Below, in pieces: positions 16,888-26,110 of a DNA stretch of 64,000 bases. Position numbers and translations under genes: made by a program. The stretch is from CALMBW01 sp963779645. GTDB lineage: Bacteria; Actinomycetota; CADDZG01; WHSQ01. Position 1 is the first letter of the stretch. Each line of letters begins with the position of its first letter. The stretch covers positions 1,240,001-1,304,000 of the forward strand of contig CAVZYX010000005.1 in NCBI GenBank assembly GCA_963779645.1, given 5' to 3'. The notes under the pieces were generated by a model that was not told where the DNA came from, made no database searches, and worked only from the letters and a program-made list of their open reading frames with translations.

Positions 16888-19800
16888 TTGTCGGTCGGAC
16901 AGGAAGAGCCGGTGTTGAACGGCTTGGATCTTGATGCGCGCACCGATTCATACCGGCTGTTAGCCGACGTCTATCACCAGTTCCTTTCGGAGCAAAGTCT
17001 TAGCGCGCTCCTCGAAGGGATCGCCGACGCCCTCAACGATCTCGTTCCCTACGACACGTTCACGATCTATGAAGCGGATGAGTCGCGTCGCACGTTGACG
17101 CCGGTGCTCGTTCGCGATGCCTTCGCCGACGAGATCCTTGCAACCCGACCGACATTCGGCCAAGGCATCACCGGCTGGGCTGTTGAGAATCGCAAGGCGG
17201 TTCTGTCCAATGAAGCGCACCTTGATCCTCGCGTGACGTTCGTTCCGGGTACCCCGATCGAACCCGAAGCCCTCATCAGTGTTCCATTGACAGCTCGCGA
17301 TCATGTCAAGGGTTGCCTCAACATCTACAGGCAGGGTGGGTCATCGTTCAGCGGCCACGAGTTCGAGCTTGCGAAAAGTTTCGCCGACGCGGCCGCTCTT
17401 GCTATCGACAATGCGCACATCAGAGACACGCTCGAGTTTCAGGCGCAGACCGACCCGTTGACGAACCTCTACAACCACCGGTTCTTCCACGAGCGTCTGC
17501 GTTCGGAGATCAACCGAGCGAGCCGCGCCCACGACTCCGTGGCCGTGCTGATGTTTGACATCGACGATTTCAAGAAATTGAACGATGTTCATGGGCATGC
17601 TCTCGGAGACCAGGTGCTCATCGGACTCGCCGACATCATCCGTTCCACTGTGAGAACGTCAGATGTTGCTTGTCGTATCGGTGGTGAAGAGTTCGCGGTG
17701 ATCCTGCCCTCTTGCGGGGCGGGTGACGCACTCGGCCTTGCACGACGACTGAAGGATCGTTTGGCCGTCATGGACTTTGACCCCGCGGGCAGCATCACGA
17801 TCTCGGCTGGTATCGCACAGGGCCCCGAGCACGCGATGAACCCGCGAGAACTCGTTGGGTGTGCCGAAGCCGCCATGATGACGGCCAAGGCGCGCGGTAA
17901 GAACCAGTCGGTCCTGTTTGACGAAGACACGAGGGAGCGCCCCTCGGGTAGCGACGCGGTGCGGAGCGACGTCCGTTCTATCGCTCACCTAAAGATGCTT
18001 CAGAGCCTTGCCGGGAAACTCAACAGATTGAACGATGTCCGTCAGATCGCCGAGACGATCGCCGAGGAGCTTCGCACCCTTATCGACTACCACAGCTGTC
18101 GCGTCTACTTGGCGGAGTCCTCACATCTCGTTCCGATCGCCATCCGCGGTGACCTTCGGGTGGACGGCGGCAATCCTTCTTTCCGACTCACGACTCGCTT
18201 TGGCGAAGGCATTACGGGGCGTGCGGCTTCGACAGGGAAGGCGGTCTTCGTTCCGAACGCGCTGGAGTGCGAATTCGCTCTCCCCGTGCCGGGAACGGAG
18301 GATGTCGAAGAGACGCTCATCTCGGTCCCGATGCTCTACGGCGCCCGCGTGAACGGCGTGGTCACCATCTCGAAACTAGGTAGCGACCAGCTCGACGAGG
18401 ACGACGTTCGTTTGCTCGAGGTGCTGGCCGGACAGGCTTCGGTGGCTCTGGAGAACGCTCGTCTGTACGAGGCCCAACGCCGGGAGGCCGAGAACGCTCG
18501 TTCCCTCCTGGACGTGTCCGACAGGATGTCTCGTTCGATGAGTGACCACGAGATCGGACAGGTTGCCGTACAGAACGTAGCGCGACTGCTGTCGGTGACT
18601 CAATCTTCTTTGTGGTTGTACGAAGAGGCGAGCGGCACCTACACCTGCGCGGCCCACCATGGGTACGTCGGTGACGCTGGAGCCCAGGAACTGATCAAGT
18701 ACAGCGTATCGACCGACGAAGCCGCTACCCTCCTCGGAGCTCGCCGTCAGCCGTTCGTTGTCACCCCTCCGGAGATCCACAAGAAGTATCCGGAAGCCCC
18801 CGAGAACCTGACCCTGAAAGTCGTCGCCTTGGCACCGCTGCCCGGTGACGGCGTAGTCAAGGGGTGGCTTGTTGCCAGGCAGCCTCAGGAAGAGGGCATG
18901 CACTTCACCGAAGAGCGGTTGAGGCTGTTCGCCGGTGTCGCCCACCAGGTGTCGGTGGCCATGGAGAAGGCGATCCTCTATCGAGACCAGAAGGAAACCG
19001 CTGTTATCGCATCTGCGCTGCTGGAACTCTCCCGAGAGCTTTCATCGGCAGAGACGGTGGACGAGATCCTCGCTCGGATCGTTGAGCGAGCCGCGTCGAT
19101 CCTGGGTTCGCCGAGGACGTGGGTGTGGCTGCAGGAGCCCGAGACCGGAGACCTCGTCCCCGAAGCTTGGTGGGGAATCACAGATGCAGAGAAAGAGGCT
19201 TACGCCAGCGCGAGGTTCGCCTCGGGTGTTGCAGAGCCTTTCCTCGGAACTGCACTCGAGCCTTTCGTGCTTCGGCCACGGGAGTACAACAGTGTGCTGG
19301 CCCCGGCAGGGATGACCGAGGAACTCAGTTACGCCGTCGCTCCACTTCGGCTCGATGGTCGCCTCGGTTGCATCGTCGTCGCGGCCCCCGCGTTCGGGGA
19401 GTACCAGTTCTCCGATCGCAAGATGCGCCTGCTCGCCGGTATCGGCGACCAGGCGAAGCTTGCTCTGAACAACGCCAACAACTTCGAGATCCTCGAATCG
19501 ACATTCCTATCGACGATCGAAGCTTTGGCCAACGCTCTCGAAGCGAAGGACGAGTACACGTCCAACCACACGAGGTCGATCGTGGACATGAGCCTCGAGG
19601 TCGGTACAGAGATGGGCCTCGACCAAAAGATCCTCAAGCGTCTCGAGATGGGCGCACTATTCCACGACATCGGAAAGATCGGTATCCCGTCGGACATCCT
19701 TTTGAAGCCCGGCCCGCTAACGGACGACGAACGACAGGTAATGAACACTCATCCCGAGTTGGGCGAGCGCATCCTTGCTCCGATCGACCGTCTAGAGGAC

Positions 19801-20085
19801 GTTCGTCCCATCGTTCGTGCCTGCCACGAGCATTTCGATGGGTCGGGTTACCCCGACGCCAAGGTCGGAGAGCAGATCCCCATCGAGTCGCGGATCATCC
19901 TGGTATGCGATGCCTTCGATGCGATGACAACGGACCGGCCCTATCGCAAGCGCCTCTCAACGGAAGAAGCTTGCCGCCGACTGGCCGGGTCTTCCGGGAA
20001 ACAATTCGATCCCGAGATCGTCGATTGCTTCCTGCGCCTACTCGAAGCACGCCCCGACTTCACCGGCCCCAACAACCGCCGCTAA
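16888..20085 (+). CDS. GAF-GGDEF-GAF-GAF-GAF-HD-GYP c-di-GMP signalling protein
   Basis: This 1065-residue soluble protein joins a diguanylate cyclase and an HD-GYP phosphodiesterase. The order is GAF (about 30-170), GGDEF (about 190-350; active GGEEF near 265 with an I-site RTSD five residues upstream), three further GAF domains (about 370-540, 545-700, 710-865) and HD-GYP (about 875-1060; HDIGKIG near 925, HFDGSGYPD near 981). No membrane segment is seen. The start is TTG 16888 behind AAGGGGGCGAG. Four GAF sensors suggest small-ligand or redox input. It stands alone downstream of a sigma-28-like promoter. Confidence 0.93.
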   Translation: MSVGQEEPVLNGLDLDARTDSYRLLADVYHQFLSEQSLSALLEGIADALNDLVPYDTFTIYEADESRRTLTPVLVRDAFADEILATRPTFGQGITGWAVENRKAVLSNEAHLDPRVTFVPGTPIEPEALISVPLTARDHVKGCLNIYRQGGSSFSGHEFELAKSFADAAALAIDNAHIRDTLEFQAQTDPLTNLYNHRFFHERLRSEINRASRAHDSVAVLMFDIDDFKKLNDVHGHALGDQVLIGLADIIRSTVRTSDVACRIGGEEFAVILPSCGAGDALGLARRLKDRLAVMDFDPAGSITISAGIAQGPEHAMNPRELVGCAEAAMMTAKARGKNQSVLFDEDTRERPSGSDAVRSDVRSIAHLKMLQSLAGKLNRLNDVRQIAETIAEELRTLIDYHSCRVYLAESSHLVPIAIRGDLRVDGGNPSFRLTTRFGEGITGRAASTGKAVFVPNALECEFALPVPGTEDVEETLISVPMLYGARVNGVVTISKLGSDQLDEDDVRLLEVLAGQASVALENARLYEAQRREAENARSLLDVSDRMSRSMSDHEIGQVAVQNVARLLSVTQSSLWLYEEASGTYTCAAHHGYVGDAGAQELIKYSVSTDEAATLLGARRQPFVVTPPEIHKKYPEAPENLTLKVVALAPLPGDGVVKGWLVARQPQEEGMHFTEERLRLFAGVAHQVSVAMEKAILYRDQKETAVIASALLELSRELSSAETVDEILARIVERAASILGSPRTWVWLQEPETGDLVPEAWWGITDAEKEAYASARFASGVAEPFLGTALEPFVLRPREYNSVLAPAGMTEELSYAVAPLRLDGRLGCIVVAAPAFGEYQFSDRKMRLLAGIGDQAKLALNNANNFEILESTFLSTIEALANALEAKDEYTSNHTRSIVDMSLEVGTEMGLDQKILKRLEMGALFHDIGKIGIPSDILLKPGPLTDDERQVMNTHPELGERILAPIDRLEDVRPIVRACHEHFDGSGYPDAKVGEQIPIESRIILVCDAFDAMTTDRPYRKRLSTEEACRRLAGSSGKQFDPEIVDCFLRLLEARPDFTGPNNRR

Positions 20086-20183
20086 CGGTTTCTTCGGACG
20101 ACTGTGCCACCTATGGCGGCATTTCCCGACCCAGATCTAGCTGCGCGGCAACCTCTCGGCCCTGACCATCGTCTCTGTGAGAT

Positions 20184-20810
20184 GTGGGAGGCAAGAAGCA
20201 GATACGGGCAATCGGATGCGCGCTTGTGTGTGCGCTCACTCTCACCGGATGCGATTCAATGCCTGCACGAACCTCGGGTGCCCCGCGCATCGCTGCCGTC
20301 TCAGCCGAGCCAACTCGCGAACCCGATCTGAGTCGGCCACGATCGAAGTGGAAGAAGCGGCTGATCCCAGTTGAGGAGGCAGTCCGCCGACTTCAGCCCC
20401 ATGTTGACGTTCCTGTGGTACTTCCAAGGGATCAGTCGGTTCTACCAAGCCTGAGGGGGTGGAGGGCCGATCCCAGGTACCTGGGTTGGGGGGAGACCGA
20501 GGGCATCCGGGCAGGATCCATGAAGCTCATCAAGGGTCAAGCGATGTTGATCCTTTCCTATGGCTTGGCAACGTTCGATGGATGTGGGGATCGCTTTACC
20601 GCTGTCGAGACAGATGTCCTTGGGCAACCTGCCTTGGTCACCCAAGCAAGAGAGGCGTTATGGAGCCACATTCTCTGGCCCGTCACGGATGCAGGGAGCA
20701 CGGGAATCTACGGGATCACAGGCACATTCGAAGCTTGGGCGATGGTTCGCCTTGCGGAGTCGATGGAGGCCGCCCGCCGGGACGCCGTTGAAGTCGATCG
20801 AAGCTGTTGA
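20184..20810 (+). CDS. Lipoprotein of unknown function
   Basis: The GTG start gives a signal peptide with basic start (GGKKQIR), a hydrophobic core and lipobox LTGC (Cys about residue 23), so it should be anchored outside the cytoplasmic membrane. The rest (about 185 residues) is a polar linker followed by a globular region with DGCGDRF and SHILWPVTDAG. I do not recognise a domain. It follows the GAF/HD-GYP gene by 98 bp. The coding assignment rests on the clean lipobox and frame. Confidence 0.65.
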   Translation: MGGKKQIRAIGCALVCALTLTGCDSMPARTSGAPRIAAVSAEPTREPDLSRPRSKWKKRLIPVEEAVRRLQPHVDVPVVLPRDQSVLPSLRGWRADPRYLGWGETEGIRAGSMKLIKGQAMLILSYGLATFDGCGDRFTAVETDVLGQPALVTQAREALWSHILWPVTDAGSTGIYGITGTFEAWAMVRLAESMEAARRDAVEVDRSC

Positions 20811-20861
20811 TCGTTTCCGCGCGTCGAATTGCCGCATAGTGCGGCACAGTCTTCCGAAGAA

Positions 20862-21365
20862 TCAGATGGGTTTGAATTGTTCGAATGGGTTCCGGCAGTT
20901 CTCGCAGTAGTAGAGCGAGCGGCACGGGGTCGGGCCGAACGGGTTCTCGTTGTGGGTGTTCATCGATCCGCAGAACGGGCATTCGGCATGTGCCGGTAAG
21001 CCGATCTCGGTGATGAGGACCGGTCCCTTCCCCGTCGGAGGCGCAAGGCCGAATTCCTTCAGTTTCGTGCGGCCATCTTCGGTGATGCGATCCGTTGTCC
21101 ACGGAGGATCGAAGCTCGTCGTTACCTCGACATCCGAAACGCCGCTCACCTTCGACACTGCTGCGCCCACATCGCTGATGATCTCAGCGATCGCCGGGCA
21201 GCCGGTAAAGGTCGGAAGCACAACGACGTGAACCTTGTCGTGATCGACCGAGACTTCACGGACCATGCCCATGTCCACGACTGAGACCGCTGGTATCTCT
21301 GGATCGGCGACACCCGCAAGGGCATCCCAGACCGCAACCTCGAGTGAAGTTGTTGGTGCGCTCAC
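20862..21365 (-). CDS. paaD: Phenylacetyl-CoA epoxidase subunit PaaD (MIP18/DUF59)
   Basis: The 167-residue protein has an N-terminal DUF59/MIP18 domain (VWDALAGVADPEIPAVSVVDMG, then PTFTGCPA) and a C-terminal zinc-ribbon-like tail (CPFCGS, YYCENCRNPFEQF). PaaD is needed to mature the PaaABCE epoxidase, probably in Fe-S assembly. It is last in the operon; its start overlaps the paaC stop by 4 bp. Confidence 0.93.
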   Translation of the reverse strand: MSAPTTSLEVAVWDALAGVADPEIPAVSVVDMGMVREVSVDHDKVHVVVLPTFTGCPAIAEIISDVGAAVSKVSGVSDVEVTTSFDPPWTTDRITEDGRTKLKEFGLAPPTGKGPVLITEIGLPAHAECPFCGSMNTHNENPFGPTPCRSLYYCENCRNPFEQFKPI

Positions 21366-22195
21366 CAGGTCGCCTCCGGTTCCTCACGGTGTCGAACCGT
21401 CATCACGTCCCACAATTCCTCGAAATCCGGAGTGTGATCTCCGCTTCGACCCCCAAGTCCATCGGACCCCGACGACTTAGCGCCGGTTCCTTCGCCTTCG
21501 ATCAGATCGCCAGACGAAGAGGCGACGAACTCGGCCGAATGATCGACGTCGGGTGCAAGACCGCTCGGAAGACCGAGGTCATCGAGTGCGGCAACCGTCC
21601 GTTCGATGAAGCGAGTTTGTAGCTCGGTTGAACCAACACTGATGAGTCCTTGTTTCAGCAGAACGTCTTCGTTCTCGACCGCCTCGAACAATCCGGGCGT
21701 GTCCCCGTACGCCTCTGTTAGTCCGGCGACCAGCTTCGTCCGGCCCTCGACCGGCCCTCGCGCGATCTTCTTGAGCCACAGGTCCGCGTGGATGAGGTGA
21801 TAACGCTCCTCTCGGCGAATCTTCGTGGCGAGGTTGGCAAGCTCCGCGTAGCCGGACGCCTCGAGACTCTCGAGGCGGAGGTCGTCGGCGTGGTCATAGA
21901 GCCAATGCCGTGCCAGCGTGTAGCCCCAGTCCCCGTTCGGGCGCTCGCAGATGAGTGCATGCCGGTAGGCGGCCGGTTTGCGTCCGAATGCAATCGCGTC
22001 GGGAGTCTCGCCCGTGATGTCGGAAGCGAGCTTGTAGTAAGCCGCCGCGTGACCGATCTCGTCTTGCGCGATCGAGGAGAACGCGACGTCTTCCTCGATG
22101 TGAGGCGCCCACCCCGTCCACTCCGAATGTCGATGACCAAGCACGAGCTCATCGTCGGCGAGCGCGATGAGAAGCCCAGTGAGTTCCTTGCTCAT
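21362..22195 (-). CDS. paaC: Phenylacetyl-CoA epoxidase structural subunit PaaC
   Basis: This ferritin-like subunit (277 residues) pairs with PaaA. Visible are LADDELVLGHRHSEWTGWAP, SSIAQDEIGHAAAYY and RREERYHLIHADLWL. The C-terminal 50 residues form a Ser/Gly/Asp-rich tail beyond the usual family length. Start and stop overlap neighbours by 4 bp, showing tight coupling. Confidence 0.94.
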   Translation of the reverse strand: MSKELTGLLIALADDELVLGHRHSEWTGWAPHIEEDVAFSSIAQDEIGHAAAYYKLASDITGETPDAIAFGRKPAAYRHALICERPNGDWGYTLARHWLYDHADDLRLESLEASGYAELANLATKIRREERYHLIHADLWLKKIARGPVEGRTKLVAGLTEAYGDTPGLFEAVENEDVLLKQGLISVGSTELQTRFIERTVAALDDLGLPSGLAPDVDHSAEFVASSSGDLIEGEGTGAKSSGSDGLGGRSGDHTPDFEELWDVMTVRHREEPEATW

Positions 22196-22488
22196 GAGCT
22201 CTCGATCCCTTTAACCCGTTCGAGAGCGCGCTCGCGTTTCTCCATCACGTCCCGGTAGCCGCTGGGATGGCGATAGCTCTTGTCGGCAACGACGTTCAGG
22301 GCCGGATCACCGGTAAACGAGTGGATGTCACTACGTCGGGCAACCCAGAGGTGCTCACCTTCGCCGCGCCGGAGGAAACACTCCTTGGCCATCAGCAGCG
22401 CCATATCGGGGTCGGGTGCGGTGACCGCCCCGCAATGCTCGAACGGATCCTTGTGACCCGTCCTGCGGAAGACCTCGTAGATGTCCAC
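22192..22488 (-). CDS. paaB: Phenylacetyl-CoA epoxidase subunit PaaB
   Basis: The 98-residue bridging subunit of the epoxidase: YEVFRRTGHKDPFEHCGAV, then DMALLMAKECFLRRGEGEHLW, typical of PaaB. It begins 5 bp after paaA. Confidence 0.95.
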   Translation of the reverse strand: MDIYEVFRRTGHKDPFEHCGAVTAPDPDMALLMAKECFLRRGEGEHLWVARRSDIHSFTGDPALNVVADKSYRHPSGYRDVMEKRERALERVKGIESS

Positions 22489-22493
22489 GATCG

Positions 22494-23411
22494 CTAGACC
22501 GCCGCCGGTTCCGCCATGGCGTCGCGCACCCAGCGGTGGCCGTCGTACATCTCTTTGCGATGGGACAACCTGCGCTCGGTCTCGGGCCCCTGATTCTTCT
22601 TGATCGCCTCCAGTGGCTCCCAGTCGATGTCGTCGTCATTGATCAGCCAGTGGCCGGACTCGCTGTCGAGGAACGGCGTCGGCATCGGAATGGTGAAGCC
22701 GAGCTCAAGGATCTTTGGCACGTACCGGTCTAGGAACTCCTGACGGAGGTCCTCGTTAGTGCGCGTCTTGACCTTCCAACGCAGCAACAGGTCTTTCTCG
22801 ACGTTGGAACGGGGGCCGAAGAAGTGGATGATGGCGAGCCACCAGCGGTCGAGGGCGTCCTGGAACATCCAGCGCTGGTGATCACTGCCGCTGGCCAGCT
22901 CGAGCGTGATGTCCTCGCCGTGACGGAGGTGCAGCTGCTCTTCGGCACAGATGCGCTTCAGAACGCGTGTGTAAGGCGCGTAACTCGAGTCGCGTAGCGA
23001 AGCTTGAGTGACGAGGGCGGCTCCATCGATCAACCACCCGATGAGGGCCGCGTCACCCCAGTGAGCGACGGGGTAGTGGAAGACATTGTGGAACTTGCTC
23101 TTGCCGTTGATCAGATCCTCGAACATGGCGTCACGCGGCTTGCCGAGGTCCTCGGCCACTCGATAGAGAAGCTGAGCGTGTCCGACCTCGTCTTGGATCT
23201 TTGCGCAAAGAGACATCTTGCGACGAAGTGTCGGAGCACTCGGAAGAACCTCACGCTCGGGGAGCGCGCCCATGATCTCGGAGTTGGCGTGCATCTCGAT
23301 GAACTTCAGAACGCCCATCCGATAATCGTCGGGCATCCAGTCTTCGGTCTCGATCTTTTCGCCCACGTTGATGCGTTCGTTGAACTCTGCGAGCTTCTCA
23401 TCGTAGGTCAT
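22494..23411 (-). CDS. paaA: Phenylacetyl-CoA epoxidase catalytic subunit PaaA
   Basis: The di-iron subunit epoxidises the ring of phenylacetyl-CoA. Its 305 residues carry the carboxylate/His iron ligands in KIQDEVGHAQLLYR and CAEEQLHLRHGED, and the family stretch WMPDDYRMGVLKFIEMHANSEIMG. It follows the TetR regulator by 13 bp with RBS ACGGGAGAAA. No reductase gene paaE is found nearby, so the electron donor must be encoded elsewhere. Confidence 0.95.
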   Translation of the reverse strand: MTYDEKLAEFNERINVGEKIETEDWMPDDYRMGVLKFIEMHANSEIMGALPEREVLPSAPTLRRKMSLCAKIQDEVGHAQLLYRVAEDLGKPRDAMFEDLINGKSKFHNVFHYPVAHWGDAALIGWLIDGAALVTQASLRDSSYAPYTRVLKRICAEEQLHLRHGEDITLELASGSDHQRWMFQDALDRWWLAIIHFFGPRSNVEKDLLLRWKVKTRTNEDLRQEFLDRYVPKILELGFTIPMPTPFLDSESGHWLINDDDIDWEPLEAIKKNQGPETERRLSHRKEMYDGHRWVRDAMAEPAAV

Positions 23412-23424
23412 GGTTTCTCCCGTC

Positions 23425-24006
23425 CTAAGCCTGCAAGCCTTTTAGAACTAGATCTGCGAATCTCTCACCGATCTCAGTTGCACCGAGTTCTCCGCCGGGG
23501 CGGTACCACGCGAACGTCCAGTTGCCGGCCGAGAGCACAAGCCGGGCCGCGAACGTCACGTCCGCGTCGGGCCGGAACTCGCCGGCGATGATGCCGTCTT
23601 CGATGATGGACCGAACGATCTTTTCGTAGCGGTCGCGCATCTCGTTGACCTCGGCCCTCCGCTGATCGCCGAGGTAGCGCCATTCGTTCAGGAAAACTGT
23701 TGCGGCATCGAGGTGCTCGATAGCAGTCTCGATATGACCGATAAGCAGTCGACGGAGACGCTGGTCAGCGGTCCCGGAGAACTGGAAAGCGACCTCGGCC
23801 CGCTGGAGGAAGTGAGCTGCTCCCGCGTTGACCACGTCGTAGAGCAACTCTTCTTTCGAGCCGATGTGGGCGTAGAGGCTTCCGCGTTGGATCCCCAGGG
23901 CGTCTCCCAGGTGCTGCATCGAGGTGCCGTGGTAACCCCGCTGCGAGAACAACCGGGCCGCGGCCGCGGTGAGCTCGGCACGGCGGGGGGTCTGTGTCTC
24001 TAGCAT
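23425..24006 (-). CDS. TetR-family regulator heading the paa operon
   Basis: The 193-residue protein has an N-terminal TetR helix-turn-helix (RAELTAAAARLFSQRGYHGTSMQHLGDALGIQRGSLYAHIGSKEEL region) and a KstR2/TetR C-terminal ligand domain. It is the first gene of the paaABCD unit, so it probably autoregulates; an inverted repeat (24022-24037) sits just upstream of its start. Likely effectors are phenylacetyl-CoA or other acyl-CoA, as for PaaR-type repressors; this is inferred from context. Confidence 0.88.
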   Translation of the reverse strand: MLETQTPRRAELTAAAARLFSQRGYHGTSMQHLGDALGIQRGSLYAHIGSKEELLYDVVNAGAAHFLQRAEVAFQFSGTADQRLRRLLIGHIETAIEHLDAATVFLNEWRYLGDQRRAEVNEMRDRYEKIVRSIIEDGIIAGEFRPDADVTFAARLVLSAGNWTFAWYRPGGELGATEIGERFADLVLKGLQA

Positions 24007-24021
24007 GGCCTAATCTCCCAA

Positions 24022-24037
24022 ACAAACGGTCGTTTGG
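24022..24037. promoter_or_regulatory. TetR-type operator between tetR-paa and nth
   Basis: CAAACG-GT-CGTTTG (24023-24036) is a perfect 6-bp-arm palindrome with a 2-nt centre, the shape of TetR operators. It lies 16 bp upstream of the tetR start and just upstream of the nth -10 box. Confidence 0.65.
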
Positions 24038-24050
24038 TAAGTGTACGCCT

Positions 24051-24056
24051 TATCCT
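24051..24056 (+). promoter_or_regulatory. -10 box for leaderless nth
   Basis: TATCCT followed by 6 nt and the nth ATG (24063). Confidence 0.5.
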
Positions 24057-24062
24057 CTAGCC

Positions 24063-24797
24063 ATGCCAGACCGCTCCGCTCCCGCCTCCGAGAGGGTTAA
24101 GCCTGCGCTGACCCGGCTCAAGAGGAGGTTCCCAGGGGCCACGATCGCTCTCAGTTACGCATCTCCGTTGGAGTGCGTCGTGGCCACCATCCTGTCGGCA
24201 CAGTCGACGGACGTCATGGTCAATCAGGTGACCCCGGCCCTCTTCGCCAAGTACAAGAGACCCGAGGACTACCTCGCCGTTCCTGAGGAAGAGCTTCAGC
24301 AGGACATCAAGTCGACCGGCTTCTATCGACAGAAGACGAAAGCCCTGCGAGGGATGGCTCAGACCTTGATCGAAGAGTTCGACGGCGAAGTTCCAAAGAC
24401 GGTCAAGGAACTGATGAAGCTCAAGGGAGTAGCGCGGAAAACCGCGAACGTTGTTCAATCGGCGGTCTTTCCCGAGATGATCGGCAAGGACGCGGACGCG
24501 GGTATCGCTGTCGACACACATGTTGGCCGGGTTTCGGTGCGCCTCGGTTTCACCGAGCACGACAGCAAGGAAGCGGTGAAGATCGAGAAGGATCTGTTGG
24601 CTCTCGTCCCCAAAAGGGACTGGGGCAAGGTCTCCTTCTTATTCATCGAGCACGGCCGCGCGATCTGCGACGCGAAGAAGCCGCTTTGTGGCGACTGCCC
24701 GATCGAACCCCTCTGCCCATCGAGCCAGGAAGCGGGCCTCCCCGACCTCTACCGGGTCAAAGCCAAACCCCGCCCCCCACGGAAGGCCGTGCGGTAG
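24063..24797 (+). CDS. nth: Endonuclease III
   Basis: This base-excision glycosylase/AP lyase acts on oxidised pyrimidines. It has the helix-hairpin-helix LMKLKGVARKTANVV with the catalytic Lys, the Asp in VDTHVGRVSVRLG, and the 4Fe-4S loop C-x6-C-x2-C-x5-C (CDAKKPLCGDCPIEPLC). I chose ATG 24063 (244 residues) because TATCCT lies 6 nt upstream; the frame open to 23994 crosses the operator region. Its 3' end overlaps the convergent MATE gene by 49 bp. Confidence 0.95.
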   Translation: MPDRSAPASERVKPALTRLKRRFPGATIALSYASPLECVVATILSAQSTDVMVNQVTPALFAKYKRPEDYLAVPEEELQQDIKSTGFYRQKTKALRGMAQTLIEEFDGEVPKTVKELMKLKGVARKTANVVQSAVFPEMIGKDADAGIAVDTHVGRVSVRLGFTEHDSKEAVKIEKDLLALVPKRDWGKVSFLFIEHGRAICDAKKPLCGDCPIEPLCPSSQEAGLPDLYRVKAKPRPPRKAVR

Positions 24798-26068
24798 CGG
24801 TAGAGCGTGGTGGCTAGGCGTGCCACCATCCAGATGCCTGCGCCTAGGGCTAGGCCGGAGGTTCCCCAGTCGTTGCTGTAGGCGAGGAACGAGAAGGCCG
24901 CGAACACGATCGAGGCGCCCACCATCGAGTACGCGAGGAAGCGTGTTTCTAGTGCGCCGATAAGGATCCCGTCGAGCGTGAATGCGGCTGCTGCGACAGG
25001 TTGAGCTACCGCAAGCATCCGGATGAGGTCACGCGTTTCGGCTTCGACGCGGATGTCGCTCGTGAAAACGCTTGCGAGTGGTCCGCTCGCGACGAACAAC
25101 AACACGCCAAGAGCGGTACCGAGGATCAGGCCAAGTTCCATCAAGCGATCGCCGATCCGTCGAGCGGCCCCCGTGTCCAGCGCGCCCAGTTCCTTGGCCA
25201 CCAGTGCCTGGGCGGCGATTGCGATCGAGTCCATCGTCAATGACAGGAGCAAGAAGATCTGCATCACGATCTGCCACGACGCCAGCGGGATCTCTCCCAT
25301 GCGGGCCGCGAGGGATGTAGCAAGCGTCAAGCCGGCCAACAATGCGCCTGTTCGCACCACGAGTTCGACGCCCACCGTCAGCAACGACCGTGCCACCGCC
25401 GGATCGAACCTCCAACGTGGCAGATGGAATCGACCTCGCAAGACGATCACGAAGGCAAGGGCAGCCGCTCCCTGGCAGATCACTATTGCCCACGCGGCCC
25501 CCGGCACGCCCATCCCGATCGGGTAGATCAGGACCCATCCCAGCACTGCATTGGCTGCGGCACCCGCTATCGAGATGAACATCGGCGTGCGAGTGTTCTG
25601 CGCTCCGCGCAGCCAGCCGTTCCCCGCAAGAGCGATGAGGACGAACGGAGCAGCAAGCACCCTTATCTGCAGATAGGGGACTCCGAGATCGGCCACTTCG
25701 CCGCTTCCACCGAGGAGAGAAACGATCGGTTCGGCGAACAGCAGCCCTAACCCGGCGAGCGAGACCCCCACGATGGTCGCTATCAGTAGGGCCTGGACCC
25801 CGATGGCGGTCGCAGCTGTTTCATCGCCTCGACCGAGCGCACGCGCAACGATCGGGGTTACGGCATAGGCGAGGAAGGAGAACAACCAGAAAGAAGCGGT
25901 GAATGCGGCCGAGCCCACTGCAACGGCCCCCAGCTCCGACGCCCCTAGATTGCCCACGAGCGCCGTATCGACCAGAGAGTAGAGAGGGTCGGCCGCCAGG
26001 GCACCCAGTGCAGGTACGGCGAGGGCGGAGATCGCTCTGTCATCGGGGTGCCGCCGGAGCATCTTCAT
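24749..26068 (-). CDS. MATE/DinF-family efflux transporter
   Basis: The 439-residue membrane protein has about 12 hydrophobic helices in two repeats. It starts RAISALAVPALGALAADPLYSLVDTALVG, the typical MatE entry with the conserved Asp and Pro. DinF/NorM-like exporters use Na+ or H+ to expel cationic compounds; the substrate here is unknown. It is monocistronic, divergent from ispH. Confidence 0.9.
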   Translation of the reverse strand: MKMLRRHPDDRAISALAVPALGALAADPLYSLVDTALVGNLGASELGAVAVGSAAFTASFWLFSFLAYAVTPIVARALGRGDETAATAIGVQALLIATIVGVSLAGLGLLFAEPIVSLLGGSGEVADLGVPYLQIRVLAAPFVLIALAGNGWLRGAQNTRTPMFISIAGAAANAVLGWVLIYPIGMGVPGAAWAIVICQGAAALAFVIVLRGRFHLPRWRFDPAVARSLLTVGVELVVRTGALLAGLTLATSLAARMGEIPLASWQIVMQIFLLLSLTMDSIAIAAQALVAKELGALDTGAARRIGDRLMELGLILGTALGVLLFVASGPLASVFTSDIRVEAETRDLIRMLAVAQPVAAAAFTLDGILIGALETRFLAYSMVGASIVFAAFSFLAYSNDWGTSGLALGAGIWMVARLATTLYRYRTAFRGGRGLALTR

Positions 26069-26098
26069 GTAACGGCCAACCTATCGACCCAACACCCT

Positions 26099-26104
26099 TA
26101 GGCT
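26099..26104 (+). promoter_or_regulatory. -10 box for leaderless ispH
   Basis: TAGGCT followed by 6 nt and the ispH ATG (26111). Confidence 0.5.
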
Positions 26105-26110
26105 GGACCC

